From NCBI GenBank assembly GCA_030528665.1, contig JAUMYK010000001.1, positions 62,001-126,000 of the forward strand: 64,000 bases of DNA, given 5' to 3'. Numbering within the stretch: the first letter of the stretch is position 1; each line of letters opens with the position of its first letter. The DNA comes from a bacterium. Its GTDB lineage: Bacteria > Patescibacteria > JAEDAM01 > Absconditabacterales > Absconditicoccaceae. The translations under genes were made by a program, and so were the position numbers. The notes beneath the pieces are model-generated. The model did no database searches. It saw only the letters and a list, made by a program, of their open reading frames with translations, and was not told the DNA's origin. This document shows positions 42,813 through 55,879 of the stretch, piece by piece.

Positions 42813-42852
42813 AAGCCCACTTAACCGAAGAACTCCAACAAGTTAAGTGGGC
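42803..42852 (+). promoter_or_regulatory. Candidate programmed -1 ribosomal frameshift signal
   Basis: In the frame of the upstream gene the sequence reads G-GGA-AAA-TAG: heptamer GGGAAAA (42803-42809) of the X-XXY-YYZ type directly before the stop. Five bases later an 11-bp perfect stem begins: GCCCACTTAAC (42815-42825) with GTTAAGTGGGC (42842-42852), 16-base loop. A -1 shift enters the downstream specificity frame, which has no ATG of its own before conserved coding begins. No T tract follows the hairpin, so it is not a terminator. Confidence 0.65.
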
Positions 42853-43960
42853 AGAATATAGATTGGGGGATTTGTTTGAAAGTTTTAATGGGAATTTTGA
42901 TATTAAAAAAGAACATATTAATGATGTTGGAGATTATGTTGTAACTGCTGGGCTGAGCAATAATGGAATTTTAGGAAAAACAGATGTTGAGGCAAGGATA
43001 TTTGATAAAAATACTATAACTATTGATATGTTTGGTAATGCTTTTTATCGTCAATTTCCGTATAAAATGGTTACTCACGCAAGAGTTTTCTCCTTGAAAC
43101 CACTTTTTGAAATAACTCAAAAACAAGGTTTATTTATAGCAAATTTATTACACTTTTTAAAATATGGATTTGGCTATGAAAATATGTGTTCTTGGGCTAA
43201 AATTGAAGATAAAAAAATCCCCCTTCCTGTTCGTGGAGATGAAAGTGTAAAAAAGCAAGAAGAAATGCTAGGTCTGATTGCCTTTGATTTTATGGAGCAT
43301 TTTATTTCGCAGCTCGAGGCGTTCCGCCTCTCGCAGCTCGAGGCGTATCTCTTAGTTACTGGACTTAAAGACTACACCCTAACCACCGCCGAACAGCAAG
43401 CCCTCACCGATTTTGAAAACGGTAAAGTGCAGTGGGGGGAGTTTGCCTTTGAGAATATTTTTGACACTATCAAGCAGGGCAGAAGGTTGAAAAAAGACGA
43501 CCAAATAGCAGGAGATATTCCTTTTGTGATGGCTGGGATCACTAATACAGGTGTAGTTAATTATATTTCAAATCCAGTGGCAACTTTCCCAAAAAATTCT
43601 ATTACGATAGATATTTTTGGCAATGCTTTTTATAGAAATTATGATTTTGGGGCAGGAGATGATACGGGGGTGTATTGGAACTCTAAAAAAGAACTTTCAA
43701 AAGAAGCAATGCTGTTTTTAACCAAAGCATCAGAAAAGGCATTGGAAGGGAAATTTTCGTATGGTAAAAAGTTGAGAAGTTCACAAAGTTTGAAATTTAA
43801 AATAATGCTTCCCACCCAAAATCAAATACCTGACTACGACTATATGCAACTATTCATTTCCGCCGTGCAAAAACTCGTTATCAAAAATGTAGTGTTGTAT
43901 GCGGATAGGAAAATTGAGGCGACAAGGGATGTGATAGGGAATAAAATAATTTGAATTTAA
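42809..43960 (+). CDS. RM specificity subunit (HsdS-like), possibly made by -1 frameshift
   Basis: 383 residues if entered by the -1 shift at 42809. Two target-recognition domains with matching cores: YRLGDLFESF...TIDMFGNAFYR and FENIFDTIKQGRR...TIDIFGNAFYR. Between them a helical spacer contains an 8-residue repeat (SQLEAFRL, SQLEAYLL). Coding in this frame (IEAHLTEELQQVKWAEY) begins directly at the slip site, upstream of any ATG; the best independent start would be TTG at 42863. The only TGA is three codons from the end, followed by Ile and TAA: probably the donor's original stop. Confidence 0.82.
43307..43345 (+). repeat. Direct repeat inside the specificity gene
   Basis: TCGCAGCTCGAGGCG occurs at 43307-43321 and 43331-43345, a 24-base (8-codon) period. 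The intervening GAGGCG-ttc-CGCCTC is a perfect palindrome. It lies in the helical spacer between the recognition domains. Confidence 0.8.
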
Positions 43961-43967
43961 TAAAAAC

Positions 43968-43998
43968 AAGCTAGTCTTCCTAGTGGAGGCAGCTTTTT
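43968..43998 (+). terminator. Rho-independent terminator of the RM genes
   Basis: AAGCT...CTTCC-tagt-GGAGG...AGCTT stem followed by TTTT. Confidence 0.7.
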
Positions 43999-44031
43999 AA
44001 TATGAAATGTAGACCTTGCAACAAGAGGGGA

Positions 44032-45270
44032 CTACTGCCCATGGAGCTGCTGATAAAGAAGTTGTTTTGCTTCCTCAAGCTGATTGTCAATACGCTGCTC
44101 TACATAGCCAGTTCCATCAAAAACTACCTCAATATCTGGCACAATACCGACCTCATCAATGCTTGTCCCCTTAGGACCATACCGCTTTCCTATCGTATAT
44201 TTGAGTGAACTATTGTTGTCAAAATCTGACAAAGTTTGGATACTTCCCTTTCCAAAGGATTCCTCCCCTACAATCAGGATATTACGATTTTCTCTCAATG
44301 CGAGTGCCAAAATTTCACTTGCACTTGCACTGAGCTGATTGATCAGGATGACCATAGGGATATGACTTAGCTCTCCAAACCCCTTACTATGATAGAGTAC
44401 ATCTTCGTAATTGCGATACTTGGTCTGTACTACCAAGGACTCAGGCTCCAAAAAATGTCCTGCAAGGTCCACAGCTGAGGTCAGGAGTCCTCCTCCATTA
44501 CTCCTCAGATCGAGAATAATCGCCTCTACCTTTTCATCCAAAAAATGAGTGATCGCCTGATTCATCAGTTTATTGGTCTGATCGCCAAAGATAGAGACTT
44601 CCAGATGCCCAATACGCTGACCGCTGAGCATCAATACTTCTCCCTTTACAGAGGGAATATCAATAATATCTCTTATGACCTTGAGTGTCAAATAGGACTT
44701 TTCTCCAGATTTATCTACCCTTTCGATAAAAAGTTCTACTTCACTGCCCTTTTCCCCTCTGATCTGACTGACTGCTTCAAAGGTTGTGAGTTCTTTGGTT
44801 TCTCCAGTGCCGATCAGGATAATTCTATCCAAAGGCTGAACTCAGGCTTGAAAGGCTGGTGATCCTTTGATGACTTCATCCACCTGAATATAGTAATCTT
44901 TTTTGCTAACTACAGCACCGATACCTTCGATCTGCCCTGCTCACTCAAGCTCCTGCTGGAGTCCAGAAAAGGCTTCACTATCAAGATAGGCGGTATAGGG
45001 GTCTCAGAGTGCATCGACATAAGCCTTGGTCGCCTCATCGATCATATGACTTTTCCCACTGAGGAGAGCTTCTTGATCAAAATAGTCTTGCTCAAGGACT
45101 TGATCTACAAGCTCCATACGCAGATATTTTTGTTGGACATCGGAGAAAAAATTGTAGAGTTTTTCGTGACTGTTATGGCTTTTCCATAACATACCTCCTG
45201 CTCCTATAATCAATCCTAACAGAAAAATAATGCTCAATTGCCAGTAGTGGTTTTCTTTTTTTTCTCACAT
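44032..45270 (-). CDS. C-terminal processing protease (S41)
   Basis: 412 residues, membrane-anchored (SIIFLLGLIIGAGGML, about 13-28). A helical N-terminal part is followed by a PDZ domain (GIGAVVSKKDYYIQVDEVIKGSPAFQAGV) and the S41 protease domain with LRSNGGGLLTSAVDLAGHF, catalytic serine in INQLSASASEI and lysine in FGKGSIQTL. Degrades or trims extracytoplasmic proteins. The first codons are ATG TGA GAA, so without UGA=Gly the true start would be missed. Faces the RM genes' terminator. Confidence 0.93.
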
Positions 45271-45332
45271 TCAGCTTGTATCCAACAATAAAAACTTTAG
45301 ACTCTAGTCTAGTTATTTACCTCCTATTTGCA

Positions 45333-46121
45333 ATGAAGAAAACAAAAAAATCCAAAAACCTGATCCTCAGACCCAATCTCTACGACTATCTCAAACTCCT
45401 TGCCATCCTTACGATGATTGTTGATCATATAGGATATTACCTTTACCCAGAGCTGGAACTTTTGAGATGGATAGGGAGATTTGCATTTCCGATTTTTCTT
45501 TTTTTAGTTGGTTTCAATGGAAAATATCAGCGAAAATGGTCGCTAGCGATACGGGCAATCGGATTACGAGCTGCGATGGCAGGACGATACTATATGACAG
45601 GTATTGGCTCCTGGACTGCTAATATTTTAGTGGTGATTGTGCTGGTAAGGATGCTGTTGCACTTTGTTTCGACAAGAATACAGGGGCAAGCTTACTGGTG
45701 GATGAGTATGAGTAGTGTGCTGCTCTTTGCTATGCATCCTCGATTGAAAGGATGGCTGGACTATGGGAGTTTGGGATTTTTTTTCGCATTGCGAGGAATG
45801 CTTGCACATCAGCAGTCAGTTTCCCATTTTTTTCTTGGAGGAGCGGCAATGTTGGGACTCTGGATTCAAAATATGCTGGTATTCCAGTTTGGCTATGCGA
45901 GCGGGGAATGATGGTGGCTACGAGCATTATGATGGGGTTATGTTCTCCTCTATCTCCTCTTGCTCCTCCTGACCAAAAGTAATCTTAGGCTCAGATGGCA
46001 GTCGCATTGGGATATATGTGTAGTGCGAATTTCTCGTAATGCACTTTTGATCTACGGTCTCCATATCTTAGTCTTACTCTTGCTTGCAGAGCTAAGGAGG
46101 ATGGGGATTTTCTCAGCTTAA
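45333..46121 (+). CDS. TraX-family membrane protein
   Basis: 262 residues, about eight hydrophobic helices. The N-terminal YDYLKLLAILTMIVDHIGYYL...IGRFAFPIFLFLVGF is typical of TraX/acyltransferase-3-like proteins, which O- or N-acetylate surface molecules. Three TGA codons. The frame ends in TAA at 46119, but the next 100 bases in the same frame still read like a membrane helix (GLLISGVSSLGANTLAISFALAIVNN), so the gene may be truncated by a nonsense change or the stop may be natural. Confidence 0.72.
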
Positions 46122-46222
46122 GGACTACTGATTTCTTGAGTATCTTCTCTTGGGGCGAATACGCTTGCAATTTCCTTTGCTTTGGCTATAGTCAACAATG
46201 TTTTATATCTTAATCATCACAA

Positions 46223-46843
46223 ATGGAGGAAATCTTGTGTTCCCATCAGTGAGGATGTGCGAGATTGGAGGCAACTTTGCCAAATTTTGATCTCACACTC
46301 TACAATCCTCAGACTGATGATGTAGAGAGAAAAATGATGAAAGACTATAGAGGAAAATGGACCGTTTTGTGTTTCTATCCAGCAGATTTTACTTTCGTTT
46401 GCCCAACTGAACTCAAAGACCTCGGCAAGAGATTTGAAGAGATTCAGGCAATGGGAAATGTCGAAGTGCTAGCAGTCAGTGTTGATTCTGTCTTCTCTCA
46501 CAAATCACGATTGGAATCTGAGCCGATGCTCGCGGATTTCAAATTCCCTATGGTCAGCGATAGAACAACCGTACTTTCCAGATATTTCGGTATTCTCAAT
46601 CAAGAAAGCGGAAATTCTGAGAGAGGAACTTTCATTATCTCTCCTGATGGAGTATTGAAGACCATCGAAATCCACACTGATGCTGTGGGAAGAAGTGCAA
46701 AAGAACTCGTAAGAAAGCTCTATGCGCTCAAATTTGTCTCTGAAAATCAGGGACACGCTTGTCCTGCCAGCTGGGAAAACGATATGAAGACCATGCAACC
46801 TTCTATCAAAAAAGCTGGAAATGCTGAGTCAGCAATCGATTAG
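46223..46843 (+). CDS. ahpC: Peroxiredoxin (AhpC type, 2-Cys)
   Basis: 206 residues from the ATG at 46223. Peroxidatic cysteine in PADFTFVCPTELKDL, resolving cysteine in GHACPASW near the C-terminus, plus the conserved SVDSVFSHKSR segment. Reduces H2O2 and organic peroxides. No TGA in the core, but the ATG start requires one TGA (SHQGGCAR); a TTG at 46265 with GAGG upstream would give the 192-residue canonical form. Which start is used is open. Likely highly expressed given the codon bias. Confidence 0.9.
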
Positions 46844-46870
46844 TTTTTATTCTTTATACTTATAGATACG

Positions 46871-47281
46871 ATGAAAGGTTATCACGCAAACATTGAACAA
46901 CTCACTTTGGACAATCAAAACTTTAGACAAGTCCTCTATACGCTCAAAGGACTTCAGCTCGTAGCGATGTCACTCCAGCCAGGAGAGGATATTGGAGAGG
47001 AAATCCATCACGAAAACGATCAATTCTTTAGATTCGAATCTGGGAAAGGAAAAGTAATCGTAGATGATATGGTGTATGAAGTAGAAGATGGTTCTGCAGT
47101 GGTAATTCCTATGGGAGCAAACCACAATGTGATCAATACTTCTGAGACCGAACCTTTGAAACTGTATACGATCTATACCCCTGCTCATCACAAAGATGGA
47201 GTGATTCATGCTACTAGAGAGATCGCAGAAGAGGCTGAGGAAGCTGGTACTGATGAATTTGATGGTACTACTTCAGAATAA
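46871..47281 (+). CDS. Cupin-domain protein
   Basis: 136 residues, single small beta barrel. Cupin motif 1 shows EEIHHENDQFFRFESGKG with metal-binding His/Glu residues, motif 2 PMGANHNVINTS with the last His. Metal-dependent enzymes or sugar-binding proteins share this fold; substrate unknown. The acidic tail is unusual. No TGA codons. Twenty-seven bases after ahpC and ahead of a terminator, so likely part of the same stress-response transcript. Confidence 0.85.
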   Translation: MKGYHANIEQLTLDNQNFRQVLYTLKGLQLVAMSLQPGEDIGEEIHHENDQFFRFESGKGKVIVDDMVYEVEDGSAVVIPMGANHNVINTSETEPLKLYTIYTPAHHKDGVIHATREIAEEAEEAGTDEFDGTTSE

Positions 47282-47329
47282 TCCAACTCCAAAAGCTTAA
47301 CGCTGATGGTAATGAAAAAAATAGTAAAA

Positions 47330-47359
47330 GACTGATTTCCTTGATGGAGTCAGTTTTTT
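47330..47359 (+). terminator. Rho-independent terminator
   Basis: ACTGA-tt-TCC-ttgat-GGA-g-TCAGT stem and a T6 tail following the cupin gene. Confidence 0.75.
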
Positions 47360-47391
47360 CTTTCGATTTCAAAGTCTTTGCACGAGAGGAC

Positions 47392-47423
47392 AAAAAAAGC
47401 CCAAGCGTTTCTCACTAGGCTTT
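47392..47423 (-). terminator. Rho-independent terminator of ppaC
   Basis: On the minus strand AAGCCTAG...CTTGGGCTT leads into a run of seven T residues; lies 27 bases beyond the pyrophosphatase stop. Confidence 0.7.
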
Positions 47424-47449
47424 TGAGAGTATAAAATATACGAGTCCTT

Positions 47450-48376
47450 TTATACGAGTACTTTCTCAAGAGGAGGAACGATCGTTTTCTTACGAGAAAT
47501 ACGATTGCCAAGGTCAGCTTTCCCCTCATTGCTGTCAGCATCAAATGCTTTTTTGATGATTTCAGCCTCGATCTGATCGGCTACGAGTGCAGTGTTCTGT
47601 TCCTGCAAAATATCGACAATACAAAAGAGGATAAAATCATAGCCTTCATTGGCTTTGATCTCACGGATCGTACTGCGGATCTCTTCTGCACGATTGAGGC
47701 AGTAGTTGGGATCGGTAGTCTCAATACACGCAATCAATGCTTTCTTTCCTCAAAAATTAAAATCTTTTGCATCTACTTTTTTGATGAGGTCATAACTGCT
47801 AATCTCTCCTAAGTCGGATTTCGCAGCAAACATCTGTAGTGCAAAGGCTTCCAAATCTGTAATCCCTGCGATCTGGTTGAGTTTTTCCATGATTTCTCTA
47901 TCAAGTGGCGTGCTTGTTGGAGAGCGGAAATAGAGCGTGTCGGAGATAATTCCAGCAATCATTAGGCTTGCAATTGATTTGCTGATGGAGAGTCCTGCTT
48001 CTTGATACATCAGATAGAGAATTGAATTGGTCGAGGCAAGTGGAGCAAGTCTCATAGTCAGTGGATAGCCAGTTTCAAAATTAGCTACCTTATGATGATC
48101 AATCACGCTATGCATCAGATAACGCTCCCTTGCATCAATACTTTGTCCGTATTCATTGTGATCTACGAGCGCAATTTTTGTTCCCTCTGCAAGTTCAGTA
48201 ACAAGTGCTGGTAGCTCAATCCCAAAGTAATCAAAGACAAAACGCGTTTCATTGTTTGCCTCTCAGAGCCTAATCGCCTGCGCCTTTTCTCCCTGCTGTT
48301 GCAAAAAATCCGTATATACCACTGCTGAAGTAATCGCATCCGTATCTGGTATTTTATGTCCTAGTACAGTAATCAT
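47450..48376 (-). CDS. ppaC: Manganese-dependent inorganic pyrophosphatase (DHH family)
   Basis: 308 residues. Metal-binding motifs in order: GHKIPDTDAI (GHxxPDxD), VDHNEYGQ, and SVIDHHKVANF (DHH), followed by the DHHA2 domain starting near residue 190. Pulls biosynthetic reactions forward by hydrolysing PPi. The glycine after IRL and the one preceding KKALIACIE are TGA codons. Length and motif order match the standard enzyme. Confidence 0.95.
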
Positions 48377-48518
48377 CCCTATTTTCTCAAAAAAACTAAA
48401 AATCTGACTCCATATATAGTGAATCCTCCTCTCCTTTGCAAGGCTAAATCATTCCAAGGCTTGTTCTCAATACCTTGCGACCCTTTAGAAAGGAGACAAG
48501 GGTATATGGTTTGGGAAT

Positions 48519-49676
48519 TTACTCAAGCTGAGGATGGACACGAGGAATGATGAGTCCATTACTACTACATCACTTCGGATCAAGAGTATGAAGAAGATGT
48601 GCAAGCAGGATACTAGCATAGGCACCTGTCGGTAGTCCAAAGCTGAGCAAAAGGTCATCTCATTCCCATTTCCAGGAGAAATGATATGGTCGTACCCAGA
48701 GCGCCCTTCTAAATCCATAGAGCTGATAACGCTTGCATATTTGCGGTCAAAAGTGCTGAGTAAACTGGCTTTGCTTGAGGAGAAACTCATCCCATTCCCT
48801 CGCCTTGCTTCCCAGAGGACAGAGGAGCTGATTCCAGCCTAATACGGGACCTGTCGCAAACCATCTCTCTGGACTATAATCGCTGATAAAGCTTTTGTGA
48901 TCTGGTGTGAGAAAGAGTGCTTGTGCTTGTTCTTCTTTGCATCTCCAGTAGTCAAAGTGATGGAGCTTTCCATGCTCATAGGTAGCGACCTCGGCACCAA
49001 AGGCGTGATGTTTGTTTACCATGACATCGCCATCTAGGAGGAATGCCCTCTGTTCCCATCTCTGCATTACATACTCATTAAATCGCATATTTCCATAGGC
49101 TTGCAGCTTAAATCTGATTTCATAGGAGCTACCTCCTGTTATCCCTTCTTCAAAAATTCTACTCGCTTTCTTAAAATTTTTGTTGCCCTTGCCAAATCTC
49201 TGAATCCCAAACGCATTAGGAAATCCCTCTGCTTGGAGTGTAAGCATCGCTTGCTCAAGAGCTTGGTGTTCTTGTATCGTGAGTGCTTTTTGACTCCTGA
49301 GCCTAATTTGAAAACGATTTCCCTTATTTTTTCCAACAGCAAGCGGACTGTGATGTTGATTTTCCTTTACAATTGAGACAAAGTCTTGTAAAAAACGACA
49401 AAACTGACTTTTTCATCAGATTTTTTTGAGATGTTTTTGGCTAATACTGATTCGTTGTCTGGTAATGCCTTGCTTGTCCTTGAGTCCTGTGATCCCAAGT
49501 GCTTCTCTTTTGAGTGGGAAGTGTTGTAGGAGTCTAGAGATGACTTCCATAGTGTTTGTTTGCTTTTTTTCGATGAAAAAGTAGTGAAAATCCCCACTCC
49601 CACAGGGCTGTTCCAAAAGCTCCTCCTCTACTATAAAATCCTCAACCTCCTGCTTGAAACGAAAACGGATGCTCAT
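48519..49676 (-). CDS. truD: tRNA pseudouridine(13) synthase TruD
   Basis: 385 residues. N-terminal FKQEVEDFIVEEELLEQP, catalytic Asp in GITGLKDKQGITRQRIS, then GNRFQIRLRS and the TruD signature FPNAFGIQRFGKG. Four or five TGA codons, two of them adjacent (KKIGGKSQ), join the N-terminal 86 residues to the body and extend the C-terminus past QHFG. One base separates it from the degenerate phosphatase upstream. Confidence 0.93.
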
Positions 49677-50321
49677 CTAAAAACTGCTATTGCCATATAA
49701 ATGCTCTCTCATATTAAAGGATTCCTCGATCCATCTTTCTTGGACTGAACGATAGCTGCTGAGTGAGCAAGGACTGGTAATACGCCCGAGATAGTCCTTT
49801 TTTCCAAGCAAAATACTGATCAAAAACGAGTTGATGATCGGATTCCCTACGAGGAGAATATGAGCTTCAGAAGGATAGTGATGTAGGAGATCATAGATAA
49901 CTTGCTTTGCACGAGCAAGGACTTGTTCTTGGGTCTCGTTAGTGGTAGTATGGCTAGGGAGATGATCATTTTTGATAAAGAGACGACTCAGGATGCTGCT
50001 ATCTTCTGGGTTATTTTCACTGTGTTTGATGAGCGTATCTTTGGTAAGTTGGGTACAGATTTCCGCATCTTTTTCTCTCATATTGGGATCGACAATGATC
50101 TGAAACTGTTTGTGTCTTAGTGCCTCTACGATCAGATCAGTACTTGTTCTGCGAAATCCAAAATCGCTACAAAATATAAAATCAAAATGCTGATCTTTGA
50201 GTCTGTGTGCGAGCCTGAGTGATTCCAAAATCCCTTTGTCCGAGAGTCTGTCAGTGCAGCGACCGAGATCGGGACAATGTGTGTTAATGTGTTCACCATT
50301 ACAAGTAATCAAGAGTTGCAT
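49677..50321 (-). CDS. Histidine-phosphatase-like protein lacking the catalytic RHG
   Basis: 214 residues. It aligns with phosphoglycerate-mutase-like phosphatases along LLITCNGEHINTHCPDLGRCTDRLSDKGILESLRLA and FCSDFGFRRTSTDLIVEAL, but the RHG triad is CNG and the catalytic histidine is gone. The second conserved histidine region reads LLVGNPIINS instead of VxHG. Both active-site positions are lost, so it is probably a binding or regulatory pseudoenzyme. No TGA codons. The start MQLLITCNG fits the first strand. Lies between the DUF1294 and truD genes. Confidence 0.65.
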   Translation of the reverse strand: MQLLITCNGEHINTHCPDLGRCTDRLSDKGILESLRLAHRLKDQHFDFIFCSDFGFRRTSTDLIVEALRHKQFQIIVDPNMREKDAEICTQLTKDTLIKHSENNPEDSSILSRLFIKNDHLPSHTTTNETQEQVLARAKQVIYDLLHHYPSEAHILLVGNPIINSFLISILLGKKDYLGRITSPCSLSSYRSVQERWIEESFNMREHLYGNSSF

Positions 50322-50322
50322 C

Positions 50323-50595
50323 CTATGTTGACAAAAAATAAAGAAGACTGACTCCACCGACAATCCATCCCAATCCAATGAGATAAAACTTCCAGAGAAA
50401 GTGGGATTTGATCGTTTTGTGTCTAAAACATCCAATTGCGAGTAAGGCTCCGATCCAGCCTCCGAGACTGCTCCACAAAAGGAGTGATTGCTCGCTAATC
50501 CTTCGCCTCCCCTTCTTTGCTTTCCATTTATCAATTCCCCAGAGGCAAAATGTAATACTATTGACCATCAAAAATCGTCCCAAAACTCCTCGCAT
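50323..50595 (-). CDS. DUF1294 membrane protein
   Basis: 90 residues with three likely helices. Family pattern: VNSITFCLWGIDKWKAKKGRRRISEQSLLLWSSLGGWIGALLAIGCFRHKTIKSHF, i.e. the DKxxA, RIpE, GG and RHKTxK-F elements. Function unknown. GAGGGTGG lies just before the ATG; an ATG four codons upstream (with a TGA) is possible. One base separates it from the phosphatase-like gene. Confidence 0.85.
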   Translation of the reverse strand: MRGVLGRFLMVNSITFCLWGIDKWKAKKGRRRISEQSLLLWSSLGGWIGALLAIGCFRHKTIKSHFLWKFYLIGLGWIVGGVSLLYFLST

Positions 50596-50607
50596 CCACC
50601 CTCACAT

Positions 50608-50915
50608 ATATAAGGAGTACAAAAAAATAAAAAAAGATTCAAAATACTGACTTCCATCATAAGGATATTTTTTCAAAAAGCAAATTGATCCCAAAAATAC
50701 AAAACCCTCCAAAAATAAAAGAGATAATAGAAATGATATAAAATGATGAGAAAATTGGCTTTGTATAGGGGATTAAATGCAAAAGAGGATAAAAGAGTAA
50801 AAAATCTGATTTTTTTTATTTTTTTTCAACTTTTGTGAGAATTAATTTTTCGATATGACCCAAAAAGGAGAAAAACCTCTATTTTGACCTTAAGAAAAAA
50901 AAATGCAAAAAACTC
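50608..50915. other. Non-coding, A/T-rich leader region
   Basis: No gene seen. AT-rich, with one copy of AAAATCTGA at 50801 and long A and T runs of the kind that stimulate rRNA promoters. Confidence 0.5.
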
Positions 50916-50946
50916 TTGCATTTAGGGGGGAGATGTATATTATAAT
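50916..50946 (+). promoter_or_regulatory. Putative rRNA promoter
   Basis: TTGCAT (50916-50921) and TATAAT (50941-50946), spacer 19 bases, which is long. Preceded by an A-rich stretch resembling an UP element. About 100 bases ahead of 23S. Confidence 0.5.
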
Positions 50947-51021
50947 CCACGCAATCAAGGAAGCAAAGAATTGCTGAGGCAATGAGGCAGAGGTTGCGAA
51001 TGTGATCCTTAACAATAGCAT

Positions 51022-54007
<2,986 letters not shown>

Positions 54008-54097
54008 ATGGTATTGTAAGGATACAAGTAATGAAAAAAGTTCAGAATGCTGTTGCTTTTTGAAAGGAAATCAATATATTCTGAGCCGTTCATTTCT

Positions 54098-54225
54098 ATT
54101 AACGGTGGTACTGATGCGGTATGTGGAAACACCTGTTCCCATTCCGAATACAGAAGTTAAGCACATATCGGTCGATGATACTGGTTCTATCAGGGCTGGG
54201 AAAGTAGGTTAGTGCTACCATTAAT
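54098..54225 (+). rRNA. 5S ribosomal RNA
   Basis: Core CACCTGTTCCCATTCCGAA and AGAAGTTAAGC with terminal helix GGTGG/CTACC extended by ATTAA/TTAAT. Located about 115 bases after 23S and 60 bases before 16S. The mature ends could be several bases inside these limits. Confidence 0.92.
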
Positions 54226-54257
54226 AGAGGTGAATACTCTATTACACAGTGATCATT

Positions 54258-55842
<1,585 letters not shown>

Positions 55843-55847
55843 GAACT

Positions 55848-55878
55848 AAAAGCCTGACTTTCGAGTTGGGCTTTTTTC
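55848..55878 (+). terminator. Rho-independent terminator of the rRNA operon
   Basis: AAGCC-tg-AC...GT-tg-GGCTT stem followed by TTTT, downstream of 16S. Confidence 0.8.
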
Positions 55879-55879
55879 T

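Noticed and set aside
42815..42852. Hairpin as a transcription terminator between the RM genes
   Set aside because: No T tract follows, the sequence is coding in the downstream frame, and a better terminator follows the second gene at 43968.
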